Assembly: GCA_947258435.1 (NCBI GenBank)
Contig: CAMYID010000003.1
Span: 1-64,000, forward strand
From: an uncultured Alphaproteobacteria bacterium
Lineage (GTDB): Bacteria > Pseudomonadota > Alphaproteobacteria > UBA11222
Direction: 5' to 3'
DNA length: 64,000 bases
In this document: one piece after another, positions 53,364-60,392 of the stretch
Position numbering within the stretch: position 1 is the stretch's first letter
Layout: each line of letters starts with the position of its first letter
Made by a program: the position numbers and the translations under genes
The notes under the pieces: model-generated
What the model was told of the DNA's origin: nothing
What the model saw: the letters and a program-made list of their open reading frames with translations, nothing else
Database searches by the model: none

Positions 53364-54274
53364 AGCCGGATCTCCATCCCGTCCATGGCCACTTCCCAAC
53401 CCGCGGTCGCAACCTGCCGCCGCGCGTCCGAATCGCGCATCAGCACGGGGTTTGTGTTGTTGATATGGATATAGAACTTGCGCTCGACCGCGACATCGGC
53501 AAGCGCTGCCAGACTGCCCTCCGGACCGCTCATCGCGATATGGCCCATCCGTGTACCTGTCTTGATCCCCTCGCCCGCCGCCAGCATCTCATCATCGGTG
53601 AACAGCGTGCCGTCGAAAAACAGCACCGCTGCCCCCGCAATCCGCGCGCGCAGCGCATCATCCACCCGCGCGCAGCCCGGAATATAATAAAAGCGCCGGC
53701 CGCTTGCCGCTTCGCGCACCTCAAGCCCGACCGTATCTTCCGCCACGGTGCCAAAGCCTTCCGCCGCCGGGTCTTCGAGGTAGAGCGCAACCTTGCCCGG
53801 AACGGCAAAGGCGGTCACCGTCAATCCGGGCAGGGGCGCAAATTCGCGCTCAAGCTGCGTCTGTTCGCGGGTGACGTAATCGGGATTGAGCACATTGAAA
53901 ATCGAATTGGCGCGTAAGGTGGTATGCACCCGGGCGGTGGCGAACAGGCTGAAGGGCTGGCTTTCACGCAGATTAAGCAGTCCGGCCACATGATCCACAT
54001 CCGCATTCGTCAGCACGACCGAACGGATCGGCGACTGGCGAAGCGGCCCGTCCGCGCGTGGATGCAATTGCGGATTATCGTTGATCTGCTGCCGCAGATC
54101 GGGAGACGCGTTGAACAGACACCATTGCTGCCCGTCAAGGCTGATTGCGACCGAAGACTGTGTCTGGGGCGGCACCATCGGATCGGATGCCCGGGCACGC
54201 CGACACTGGGCGTTATTTGCGTTCCATTGCGGAAATCCGCCGCCTGCCGCCGCGCCCAAAGTCAGGATATGCAT
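53360..54274 (-). CDS. pqqB: PQQ biosynthesis protein PqqB
   Basis: MBL-fold iron hydroxylase acting on the processed Glu-Tyr intermediate. 304 residues starting MHILTLGAAAGGGFPQWNANN with CRRAR, then the metal site VVLTNADVDHVAGLLNLRESQPF (the HxHxDH motif is degenerate, with only DVDH, as usual for PqqB) and TRMGHIAMSGPEGSLAALADVAVERKFYIHINNTNPVLM near the C-terminus. ATG 54274; 80 bases separate it from pqqA, with a small hairpin between. Confidence 0.97.
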   Translation of the reverse strand: MHILTLGAAAGGGFPQWNANNAQCRRARASDPMVPPQTQSSVAISLDGQQWCLFNASPDLRQQINDNPQLHPRADGPLRQSPIRSVVLTNADVDHVAGLLNLRESQPFSLFATARVHTTLRANSIFNVLNPDYVTREQTQLEREFAPLPGLTVTAFAVPGKVALYLEDPAAEGFGTVAEDTVGLEVREAASGRRFYYIPGCARVDDALRARIAGAAVLFFDGTLFTDDEMLAAGEGIKTGTRMGHIAMSGPEGSLAALADVAVERKFYIHINNTNPVLMRDSDARRQVATAGWEVAMDGMEIRL

Positions 54275-54328
54275 TCAGATTACCTTCGCCCGAACAGTCG
54301 CCCCCATATCATCGGGCCGTCTGAACAT

Positions 54329-54344
54329 GCAGCCTGGAGGCTGC
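54329..54344 (-). promoter_or_regulatory. Small hairpin between pqqA and pqqB
   Basis: GCAGCC and GGCTGC flank a 4-base loop in the pqqA-pqqB gap. Comparable stems in other pqq operons limit read-through so that PqqA is made in excess; the role here is inferred. Confidence 0.4.
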
Positions 54345-54354
54345 GCGGCTAAAG

Positions 54355-54438
54355 CTATTTGGCAAGCTCGGCGCAGGCGTAACAGTTGATTTCCATGCCA
54401 ACGGCGATTTCGGTTACCTTCGGCTTTGTCCAGGCCAT
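54355..54438 (-). CDS. pqqA: PQQ precursor peptide PqqA
   Basis: 27-residue ribosomal peptide supplying the Glu and Tyr that become PQQ. Sequence MAWTKPKVTEIAVGMEINCYACAELAK shows Glu16 and Tyr20 in the E-X3-Y spacing. AGGGAG lies 7 bases before the ATG. The 61-residue ORF in the track overextends upstream. Two Cys residues flank Tyr20 (C19, C22), as in many alphaproteobacterial PqqA peptides. It heads the pqqABCDE operon. Confidence 0.95.
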   Translation of the reverse strand: MAWTKPKVTEIAVGMEINCYACAELAK

Positions 54439-54536
54439 GATGCTCGCTCCCTTGAATCTGATCGCAGCGGTTTGCCGCAGTCTCGTTTGAAACCGCCGCG
54501 AATGCAAGAGGCGAAGCATCCGGCCCAGCGCCTGCC

Positions 54537-55364
54537 TCACCGCCGGTGGAAAATACCCCGCTCAGGATCGTAACCCGCCCTTGCAATCAGAAAGAATAGG
54601 ATCGTACAGCCAGCCATCAACCCATAGCCGAATGCATCAAACCGCCCCTGAGAGGCCACGCGCAGCAATTCGACCAGGTGGGTAAAGGGATTAAACAGCG
54701 CCATCATGCCCAGATAGCCGGCCTCAGCGGCAGCAAAGCGCGACAGCGGATATAACGCGCTTGAGAGGAAAAACATCGGGAAGATGACGAAGTTCATCAA
54801 TCCGGCGAAATTTTCAAGCTGACGCACATATACCGATATCGCCAGCCCCAGCGCGCCGAGCATCGCCCCGCCCACAAGCAGCGCGGGCAGCAGATAAAGC
54901 CAGCCCGACACCCCGATCCCGACCCCGAAAAATGCCGCCAGCCCCAGAAACAGATAGGCTTGCGCTGTCGCAAGCAGGCTGATCGCCGCAAGCTTGCAGA
55001 ACAGAATATAGGCGCGCGGCAAAGGGGCGCTCAGCAACAGCCGCATCATCCCCATCTCGCGCTCATACACCATGGACAGGGCCGATTGCATGCCGTGAAA
55101 CAGCAACACAATGCCAAGCAGACCAGGCAACATGTAATCACCATAGCTGCCCGGACCGTCATAGGCCGCCTCGAACCCGACCGCGACGATCACAAGCCAC
55201 AGAAGCGGGCGCATCAGCGCTGCCAGAAAACGGCTGCGCTGATGCAGGAATTTGCTGAATTCACGCTCGCTCACCGCGATGAAGGCGCGCAGCAAATGCA
55301 AAAATGCGGGGCGACGGGCCGCGCGCAGTCCGCCCCGCGACCCACCGATCGTCTCAGAAGGCAT
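54537..55364 (-). CDS. ABC-2 type transporter permease, probably of the PQQ/alcohol-associated (PedC-like) group
   Basis: Inner-membrane permease (275 residues, six spans) of the ABC-2 family: LLWLVIVAVGFEAAY, GDYMLPGLLGIVLLFHGMQSALSMVYEREMGMMRLLLSAPLPRAYILFCKL, and VIFPMFFLSSALYPLSRF, then NPFTHLVELLRVASQGRFD. Homologues called PedC sit next to PQQ-dependent alcohol dehydrogenase and pqq genes, and this one lies directly upstream of pqqA. No ATPase partner is in the window. It overlaps the LpxR-like gene by 11 bases. Confidence 0.85.
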   Translation of the reverse strand: MPSETIGGSRGGLRAARRPAFLHLLRAFIAVSEREFSKFLHQRSRFLAALMRPLLWLVIVAVGFEAAYDGPGSYGDYMLPGLLGIVLLFHGMQSALSMVYEREMGMMRLLLSAPLPRAYILFCKLAAISLLATAQAYLFLGLAAFFGVGIGVSGWLYLLPALLVGGAMLGALGLAISVYVRQLENFAGLMNFVIFPMFFLSSALYPLSRFAAAEAGYLGMMALFNPFTHLVELLRVASQGRFDAFGYGLMAGCTILFFLIARAGYDPERGIFHRR

Positions 55365-56355
55365 AGGACAGGCTCAATGCGCCGAAATTATCCGCCTCCC
55401 GCTGGCCGTCAAATTCCCGGCTGCGGAAAATCTGCGTATAGGCAAGCCGCACCTGACGGATGGTAACGACAAGCCCGAGTTGCGCATCGCCGACCAGAAT
55501 TTTCCGGTCGACACTTGCGCTGTCGGTAAAACTGTTGCCGTCGAGAAAGATGTTCCGCGCCACGGCCCGCCCCTCGACGCCGGCAAAGATATACCAGCTG
55601 AACGGACGGCCTCTCGGATCGAAAAAGCCCGATCCGGGCAAACTTGGCCGGATCCGGGGCGGCCCGAAATCAGTCGGCAACCCGTCCCCGATCCGCACGG
55701 TTGCGCCGGCGGCCGCATAGGTAAACACATTTCCGAGCGCAAGCCCGCTATGGGGGGTGAAATCCGCTTGCAGCCATGATGTGAAATTATGCGGTTTCGC
55801 GCGCCTTTTGCGTTCGTAGAACAGCACGATCCCCGGTTCGTTCTTGAGCTGATGCGACCAGCCTTCGGGCCGTGTTGTATCGATCCATTCATGCCAGCTT
55901 GTCTGGACATCTTCCGCAAAGGATTCCGGGCCGACAATACCCAGATCCAGTTCAAGAATCTCCAGCAGCCCGTCATCATGCTCGGAAGTCATCCCCACAC
56001 TGCCATAAAGCCAGCCGGCATATGGGCGGTCGCGCGGATCGGGCTGTTTGCGGGTGATATCGTCGGGGGTATAAATATTCTGCCCGACCCCCAGGCTGAA
56101 ACGCAAACGAGCGCCCGGTTCGAAAAACGGTATGCGCGATGCCGCACCCGAAACCGGCCGCAACTGCACGTCGGCCGGGTAGAAGACGCTGAATTTCAGG
56201 CCGTTCGTATAATGCCTGTCATCACCATTGCCGAACAGGTCATTTTCCGACTGCGCATTGACGACCGCGCGCTCGGCCGCCATTGCCGGCATAGTCCCCA
56301 AGCCCAGAGCATGCGACACGATCCAAGCAGCCCCCAGCAGCAATATCGGTTTCAC
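55354..56355 (-). CDS. Lipid A deacylase LpxR family outer membrane protein
   Basis: 333-residue protein with a signal peptide (ILLLGAAWIVSHALGLGTMPAMAAER) and a 12-stranded beta-barrel of the LpxR/DUF2219 family, which removes the 3'-acyloxyacyl chain of lipid A. The active-site strand region is visible as SENDLFGNGDDRHYTNGLKFSVF (Asn, Asp, Thr-Asn-Gly) and DRPYAGWLYGSVG. It ends in the aromatic outer-membrane sorting residue (LSLSYAF). The start is GTG 56355. It overlaps the downstream permease gene by 11 bases. Confidence 0.88.
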   Translation of the reverse strand: MKPILLLGAAWIVSHALGLGTMPAMAAERAVVNAQSENDLFGNGDDRHYTNGLKFSVFYPADVQLRPVSGAASRIPFFEPGARLRFSLGVGQNIYTPDDITRKQPDPRDRPYAGWLYGSVGMTSEHDDGLLEILELDLGIVGPESFAEDVQTSWHEWIDTTRPEGWSHQLKNEPGIVLFYERKRRAKPHNFTSWLQADFTPHSGLALGNVFTYAAAGATVRIGDGLPTDFGPPRIRPSLPGSGFFDPRGRPFSWYIFAGVEGRAVARNIFLDGNSFTDSASVDRKILVGDAQLGLVVTIRQVRLAYTQIFRSREFDGQREADNFGALSLSYAF

Positions 56356-56388
56356 GAAGGCTCCCCCTTTTACGCAGTCAGAACAACT

Positions 56389-57189
56389 TTACCCGCGCGC
56401 AAATTGCCCCCGGCCGATGGCCAAACTAAGGCAGAAGAACAAGCTTGCCGCGACAACTATCGACGGGCCGGACGGAGTATCGAACCATAACGAACCGTAC
56501 AGCCCGCCGACCACCGATGCGAGACCGATCACAACAGCGACCCCCGCCATCATTTCCGGGGTGCGCGCAAGGCTTCGCGCCGCTGCCGCCGGAATGATCA
56601 GCAGGGCAGTGATCAGCAATACGCCGACAATCTTCATCGCCACCGCAATCAAAAGCGCCATCAGCAGCATGAAACCCAGCCGCAGCTGCACCACCGGCAC
56701 GCCTTCGACCTGTGCCAGTTCCTCATTTACCGTCATCGCCAGCAGCGGTCGCCAGATCGTCGCAAGCGTTGCCAGCACCACCGCGCCCACGCCATAGATC
56801 CAGTAAATATCAACCATGCTGACGGCCAATAGTTCCCCGAACAGATAACTCAGAAGATCGACCTGCACCGCAAGCAGACTGACCGCGATCAGCCCGAGCG
56901 ACAATGTCGCATGCGCCAGAATGCCAAGCAGCGTATCACTTGAAAACCGCGCCCGCTGACCGAAGCTCGACAGGGTCAGCGCCACAAAAGCCGTCACCGC
57001 GATCACCCCGAAAATCGGCGCAGACCCAAACAGCATGCCAAGCACCACCCCAAGCAGTGCGGAATGCGCCATCGTATCGCCGAAATAGGCCATACGCCGC
57101 CACACGACAAAACAGCCCAGCGGCCCGGCGATGCAGGCAACACCCGCCCCCGCGACAAGCGCGCGCAGAAAAAAGTCCGTGATCATCAT
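56389..57189 (-). CDS. znuB: Zinc ABC transporter permease ZnuB
   Basis: Membrane channel of the zinc importer; 266 residues, about eight spans, ABC-3 family. Family segments: GCFVVWRRMAYFGDTMAHSALLGVVLGMLFG near the N-terminus, LLAVSMVDIYWIYGVGAVVL, LAMTVNEELAQVEGVPVVQLRLGFMLLMALLIAVAMKIVGVLLITALLIIPAAAARSLARTPE. ATG 57189 overlaps the znuC stop by one base. It is the last gene of zur-znuC-znuB. Confidence 0.95.
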   Translation of the reverse strand: MMITDFFLRALVAGAGVACIAGPLGCFVVWRRMAYFGDTMAHSALLGVVLGMLFGSAPIFGVIAVTAFVALTLSSFGQRARFSSDTLLGILAHATLSLGLIAVSLLAVQVDLLSYLFGELLAVSMVDIYWIYGVGAVVLATLATIWRPLLAMTVNEELAQVEGVPVVQLRLGFMLLMALLIAVAMKIVGVLLITALLIIPAAAARSLARTPEMMAGVAVVIGLASVVGGLYGSLWFDTPSGPSIVVAASLFFCLSLAIGRGQFARG

Positions 57190-57989
57190 CAGATGCCCCC
57201 ATCACCCTCTGGCACCACTGTTCCCGACGCATCATGGTGATGATCATGGCCATGGGTATAGACAGCGAAAGCATCTGCCGCCTGTGCCCCAAATAGCCGG
57301 ATATATTCCGGGTCCTGCGCCACCCCTTCGGGCGTTCCGTCGCAGCACACATGACGATTGATGCACAAAACTTTATCTGCGGCCCCCACCACCAGATGCA
57401 GATCATGGGACACGATCAGAATGCCGCAACCGCGCCGGTCGCGGATCCTGCCGATCAGCCGGTAGAGTTCCGCCTGCCCTGCGAAATCGACCCCCTGAGA
57501 TGGCTCATCCAGTACAAGCAGGTCAGGCGCGCGCAACAAGGCCCGGGCAAGCAGGACACGCTGCCGCTCACCCCCCGACAGCGTGTGCGCCGACGCATCG
57601 ATCAGATGCGCAACCCCGGTTTCCGACAATGCCGCCAGCACCTCCTGCCGGTTCGCCCGCATGGTCAACCGCATCAGCCGCGCAACGCTCAGTGGCAGCA
57701 CCGGCTCCAGGGGCAGCTGCTGCGGCACATAACCGACACGCAATCCGGCCGCGCGCCAAATAACGCCGCTATCAGCGGTGCCAAGCCCCAGCAGCAGCTT
57801 GACAAGTGTGCTTTTTCCCGCCCCGTTCGGGCCGATCAGGGAAACAATCTCGCCGGCGGCAATCGAAATATCAATATGTTCAAGCACCGGCCGACCGCCC
57901 AGGGACAAGGACAAGTCACGGCCTGACAGCAAACTGTCACGCGGTGTGGCAGGCATGGCGCGCAAGGGCGCACGCGCGAGGCTATTCAT
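57189..57989 (-). CDS. znuC: Zinc ABC transporter ATP-binding protein ZnuC
   Basis: ATPase of the zinc importer. 266 residues from ATG 57989 (ATG 57956 is an alternative). Walker A GPNGAGKSTLVKLL, Q-loop GYVPQQLPLEPVLPL, signature LSGGERQRVLLARALL, Walker B LLVLDEPSQGVDFAGQ, H-loop LIVSHDLHLVVGAAD. The C-terminus carries the His-rich ZnuC-like tail HGHDHHHDASG, typical of zinc handling. It overlaps zur by 8 bases. Confidence 0.95.
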   Translation of the reverse strand: MNSLARAPLRAMPATPRDSLLSGRDLSLSLGGRPVLEHIDISIAAGEIVSLIGPNGAGKSTLVKLLLGLGTADSGVIWRAAGLRVGYVPQQLPLEPVLPLSVARLMRLTMRANRQEVLAALSETGVAHLIDASAHTLSGGERQRVLLARALLRAPDLLVLDEPSQGVDFAGQAELYRLIGRIRDRRGCGILIVSHDLHLVVGAADKVLCINRHVCCDGTPEGVAQDPEYIRLFGAQAADAFAVYTHGHDHHHDASGTVVPEGDGGI

Positions 57990-58491
57990 GCTGTGCCCGC
58001 GCGCACGCGGCGCAAAGGCCCGAAACCTCGACCATCGTGGCATCAACAGAGAAGCTTGCCGCCTGCGCGCCCTCGTGAATTGCCTTTCCCAGAGTGGGAT
58101 TGCTGAATTCCATTACCGCGCGACAGTCGCGGCAGATCAGGAACTGCGACCCATGGTCCGATTGTGGATTGGCGCAGGCGATGAAGGCATTCAGGCTCGC
58201 CAGCCGATGCACAAACCCCTGCGCCATCAGAAAGTCCAGCGCCCGGTAAACGATAACCGGTGCGGGGCGCCCCTTCGGCCCCGCCATCTTTTCGAGGATT
58301 TCGTAGGCACCGGCTGCGGTATGACTTTTTGCAATAATTTCAAGCACCTGCCGCCGCTTTTCTGTCAGCCGAACCCGACGCTCAGCACAGATCCGCTCCG
58401 CCGCTTCAAGGATGCTGGCCGCGCATGAATGATGATCATGGTCCGGTGTGGGAAAAAGCTCGATCGCTGAATGCAAATTTGCCAAAATCAC
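57982..58491 (-). CDS. zur: Fur-family zinc uptake regulator Zur
   Basis: Zinc-responsive repressor (169 residues). Winged-helix N-terminal domain (RRVRLTEKRRQVLEIIAKSHTAAGAYEILEKMAGPKGRPAPVIVYRALDFLMAQGFVHRLAS) and a dimerization/metal domain with CxxC pairs CRDCRAVMEF and CAAC, the structural zinc site. The N-terminal DHDHHSC segment may bind extra zinc. It heads zur-znuC-znuB; a Zur-box-like palindrome lies 83 bases upstream, implying autoregulation and zinc repression. Fur itself is excluded by the operon context and Cys pattern. Confidence 0.95.
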   Translation of the reverse strand: MILANLHSAIELFPTPDHDHHSCAASILEAAERICAERRVRLTEKRRQVLEIIAKSHTAAGAYEILEKMAGPKGRPAPVIVYRALDFLMAQGFVHRLASLNAFIACANPQSDHGSQFLICRDCRAVMEFSNPTLGKAIHEGAQAASFSVDATMVEVSGLCAACARAQHE

Positions 58492-58573
58492 CTCTTCTGC
58501 CGACTATGATTGATCTGCCGCGACGCGGCATCACCCGGTGGGTCGCCCGGTTGCGTCAAGAGAATGCAACAAT

Positions 58574-58588
58574 TGTTATTGTATAACA
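58574..58588. promoter_or_regulatory. Zur-box-like palindrome between zur and DUF6629 gene
   Basis: TGTTATTGTATAACA: arms TGTTAT and ATAACA around TGT, resembling the alphaproteobacterial Zur box (TGTTATANTATAACA core). It is 83 bases from both the zur start (minus) and the DUF6629 start (plus), so one site could control both. Confidence 0.75.
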
Positions 58589-58670
58589 TTTTATGCAGTA
58601 AAACGACTCTTTGCTACATGACACAAGCGTAGGATTGCGAGGCGCAAGAACAAGTCAGGAGGAAAAGCAG

Positions 58671-59336
58671 ATGTGTTTCTCCGCAACAGCAAGCTTTACG
58701 GTTGCCGTATTTGCGGGTGCGGCGGGGATTGCCTGCCTGACGCAGTTCAACCGCAAGCAGGAGCTGTTGCTCGCTGCCTTTCCGCTGCTGTTCGGCGCAC
58801 AGCAGGCGATCGAGGGCATGTTGTGGCTGACATTGGGGGCGGAAACGCCAGACCCCGCCCTGCAACAATGGCTTTCGGGGCTGTTTATTTTTTTTGCCGA
58901 AATATTCTGGCCGACTGCGGCACCGCTTGCCATCCTGCTGACCGAAACCGAGCGTTATCGGGTCTGGGCATTGCGCACCCTGACCCTGATGGGGCTTGTG
59001 ACGAGCATTTATCTGCTCACCAGCATTATGCAATCGCCCTATTCAGCCACGATACTGGGCCACAGCATCCACTATCACAATGGCTTTGACTATTTCCCCA
59101 ACGGGCAGTTCGTCTATGTACTGTGCACGGTGATGCCCTTCCTGCTATCGTCGGGCAGGATGATCCAGCTGCTCGGGCTCACGATTTTCGCGGGCTATGG
59201 CATAACCTTGCAATTTTATTCAGAAGCGCTGGTTTCTGTCTGGTGCTTCTTCGCCGCCATTGCCAGCATGCTGATCTACCTGCATTTCGCCCGCCCCGCC
59301 CCGCAACATAGCCAGGAGCCGGTTCCCCAGAAATAA
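58671..59336 (+). CDS. DUF6629 family membrane protein, divergent from zur
   Basis: 221-residue membrane protein beginning MCFSATASF, the N-terminal signature of the DUF6629 group, whose function is unknown. About seven hydrophobic segments (FTVAVFAGAAGIACL, LLLAAFPLLFGAQQAIEGMLWLTLG, FIFFAEIFWPTAAPLAILL, VLCTVMPFLLSS, VWCFFAAIASMLIYLHF) with a periplasmic or loop segment GHSIHYHNGFDYFPNG containing His, Asn and Asp that might bind a metal. AGGAGG precedes ATG 58671. The shared Zur box suggests zinc-dependent expression. Confidence 0.8.
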   Translation: MCFSATASFTVAVFAGAAGIACLTQFNRKQELLLAAFPLLFGAQQAIEGMLWLTLGAETPDPALQQWLSGLFIFFAEIFWPTAAPLAILLTETERYRVWALRTLTLMGLVTSIYLLTSIMQSPYSATILGHSIHYHNGFDYFPNGQFVYVLCTVMPFLLSSGRMIQLLGLTIFAGYGITLQFYSEALVSVWCFFAAIASMLIYLHFARPAPQHSQEPVPQK

Positions 59337-59439
59337 CAGCTTTATCCGCCTGTTCGGCTGTGCAGAACGCAAGCGGCTGGATTTGCCCTGCCGCCATGAT
59401 AGGCTTGTCGCACAGCAAGTTCAGCGACAAGGGTGCGAT

Positions 59440-60381
59440 ATGGCGTATGGCGTCGGGTTGGGCATAGCCAATTTTCCGTTTGAGAACGGCGATGGGTTCT
59501 GGCGTTGGGTCGAATTGTGCGAGCAGGGCAATGTGGATTCGATCTGGCAGTCCGACAGGCTTGTGTCGCGTGATCCCAATCTTGAATGTCTGAGTGTGAT
59601 GGCCGCCCTTGCGGGCGGCACGAAACGCCTCAAATTCGGTATGAATGTCGCATCCGCCGGGTTACGCGATCCACTACTGCTTGCCAAGCAATGCGCAACC
59701 ATTGACGTATTGAGCAATGGGCGGCTGCTGCCCGCCTTCGCTGTGGGCAGCGCCATTGGCCCGGACTGGGTGTCGACCGGGCGGCCGACCAGACGCCGCG
59801 GAATACGCACAAATGAAGCTCTTGAGCTGATTTCCCGGCTGTGGCGTGAGGATAATGTCAGCTTTGAGGGAGAGTTCTTTCACTATCAGGATGTGTCGAT
59901 CAGCCCCAGGCCGGTCAATCCCGATATACCGCTGTGGGTTGGCGGTTCCGCGCCCGCGGCAATCGAGCGGACGGCAAAATACGGAACCGGCTGGCAGGCG
60001 GGAATCGAAACCCCCGCGCAGGTTGCCCCCGTCATCGCGGGGATCAAGCGCGCGCTTGTCAAACATGACCGCAAGATCGATTTCGATCATTACGGGGCGG
60101 GCTTCGGATTTCGGTTCGGAAGCTGGGAAGACGATCCCGCCGCCCGTAATGTCGCGGCTTTGTCGCGCCGGGTGAAGGATAATCCGCGCGGTTATCTTGC
60201 CATCGGTTCGGCGGAAGATATTCTGGCGCGAATTCGCGAATTTATTGCAGCAGGGGTGCATAAATTCATCCTGCGACCGATTGCGACCGACACTGAAGAT
60301 GTCCTTGCCCAGACCCGTTTGCTGATCGATGAGGTGATCCCGCAGGTCGAGGCGATGAACGCCGCAAGCGACGCGGCCTGA
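59440..60381 (+). CDS. LLM class flavin-dependent oxidoreductase
   Basis: Luciferase-like monooxygenase/F420- or FMN-dependent oxidoreductase, 313 residues from ATG 59440 (MAYGVGLGIANFPF). TIM-barrel family segments: DSIWQSDRLVSRDPNLECLSVMAALAGGTKRLKFGMNV, SNGRLLPAFAVGSAIGPDWVSTGRPTRRRGIRTNEALELISRLW and FFHYQDVSISPRPVNPDIPLWVGGSAPAAIERTAKYGTGWQAG. The coxL-like gene follows after 11 bases, so they are probably cotranscribed and may serve one oxidative pathway. Substrate and cofactor are uncertain. Confidence 0.88.
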   Translation: MAYGVGLGIANFPFENGDGFWRWVELCEQGNVDSIWQSDRLVSRDPNLECLSVMAALAGGTKRLKFGMNVASAGLRDPLLLAKQCATIDVLSNGRLLPAFAVGSAIGPDWVSTGRPTRRRGIRTNEALELISRLWREDNVSFEGEFFHYQDVSISPRPVNPDIPLWVGGSAPAAIERTAKYGTGWQAGIETPAQVAPVIAGIKRALVKHDRKIDFDHYGAGFGFRFGSWEDDPAARNVAALSRRVKDNPRGYLAIGSAEDILARIREFIAAGVHKFILRPIATDTEDVLAQTRLLIDEVIPQVEAMNAASDAA

Positions 60382-60392
60382 GGAGGAACGGG

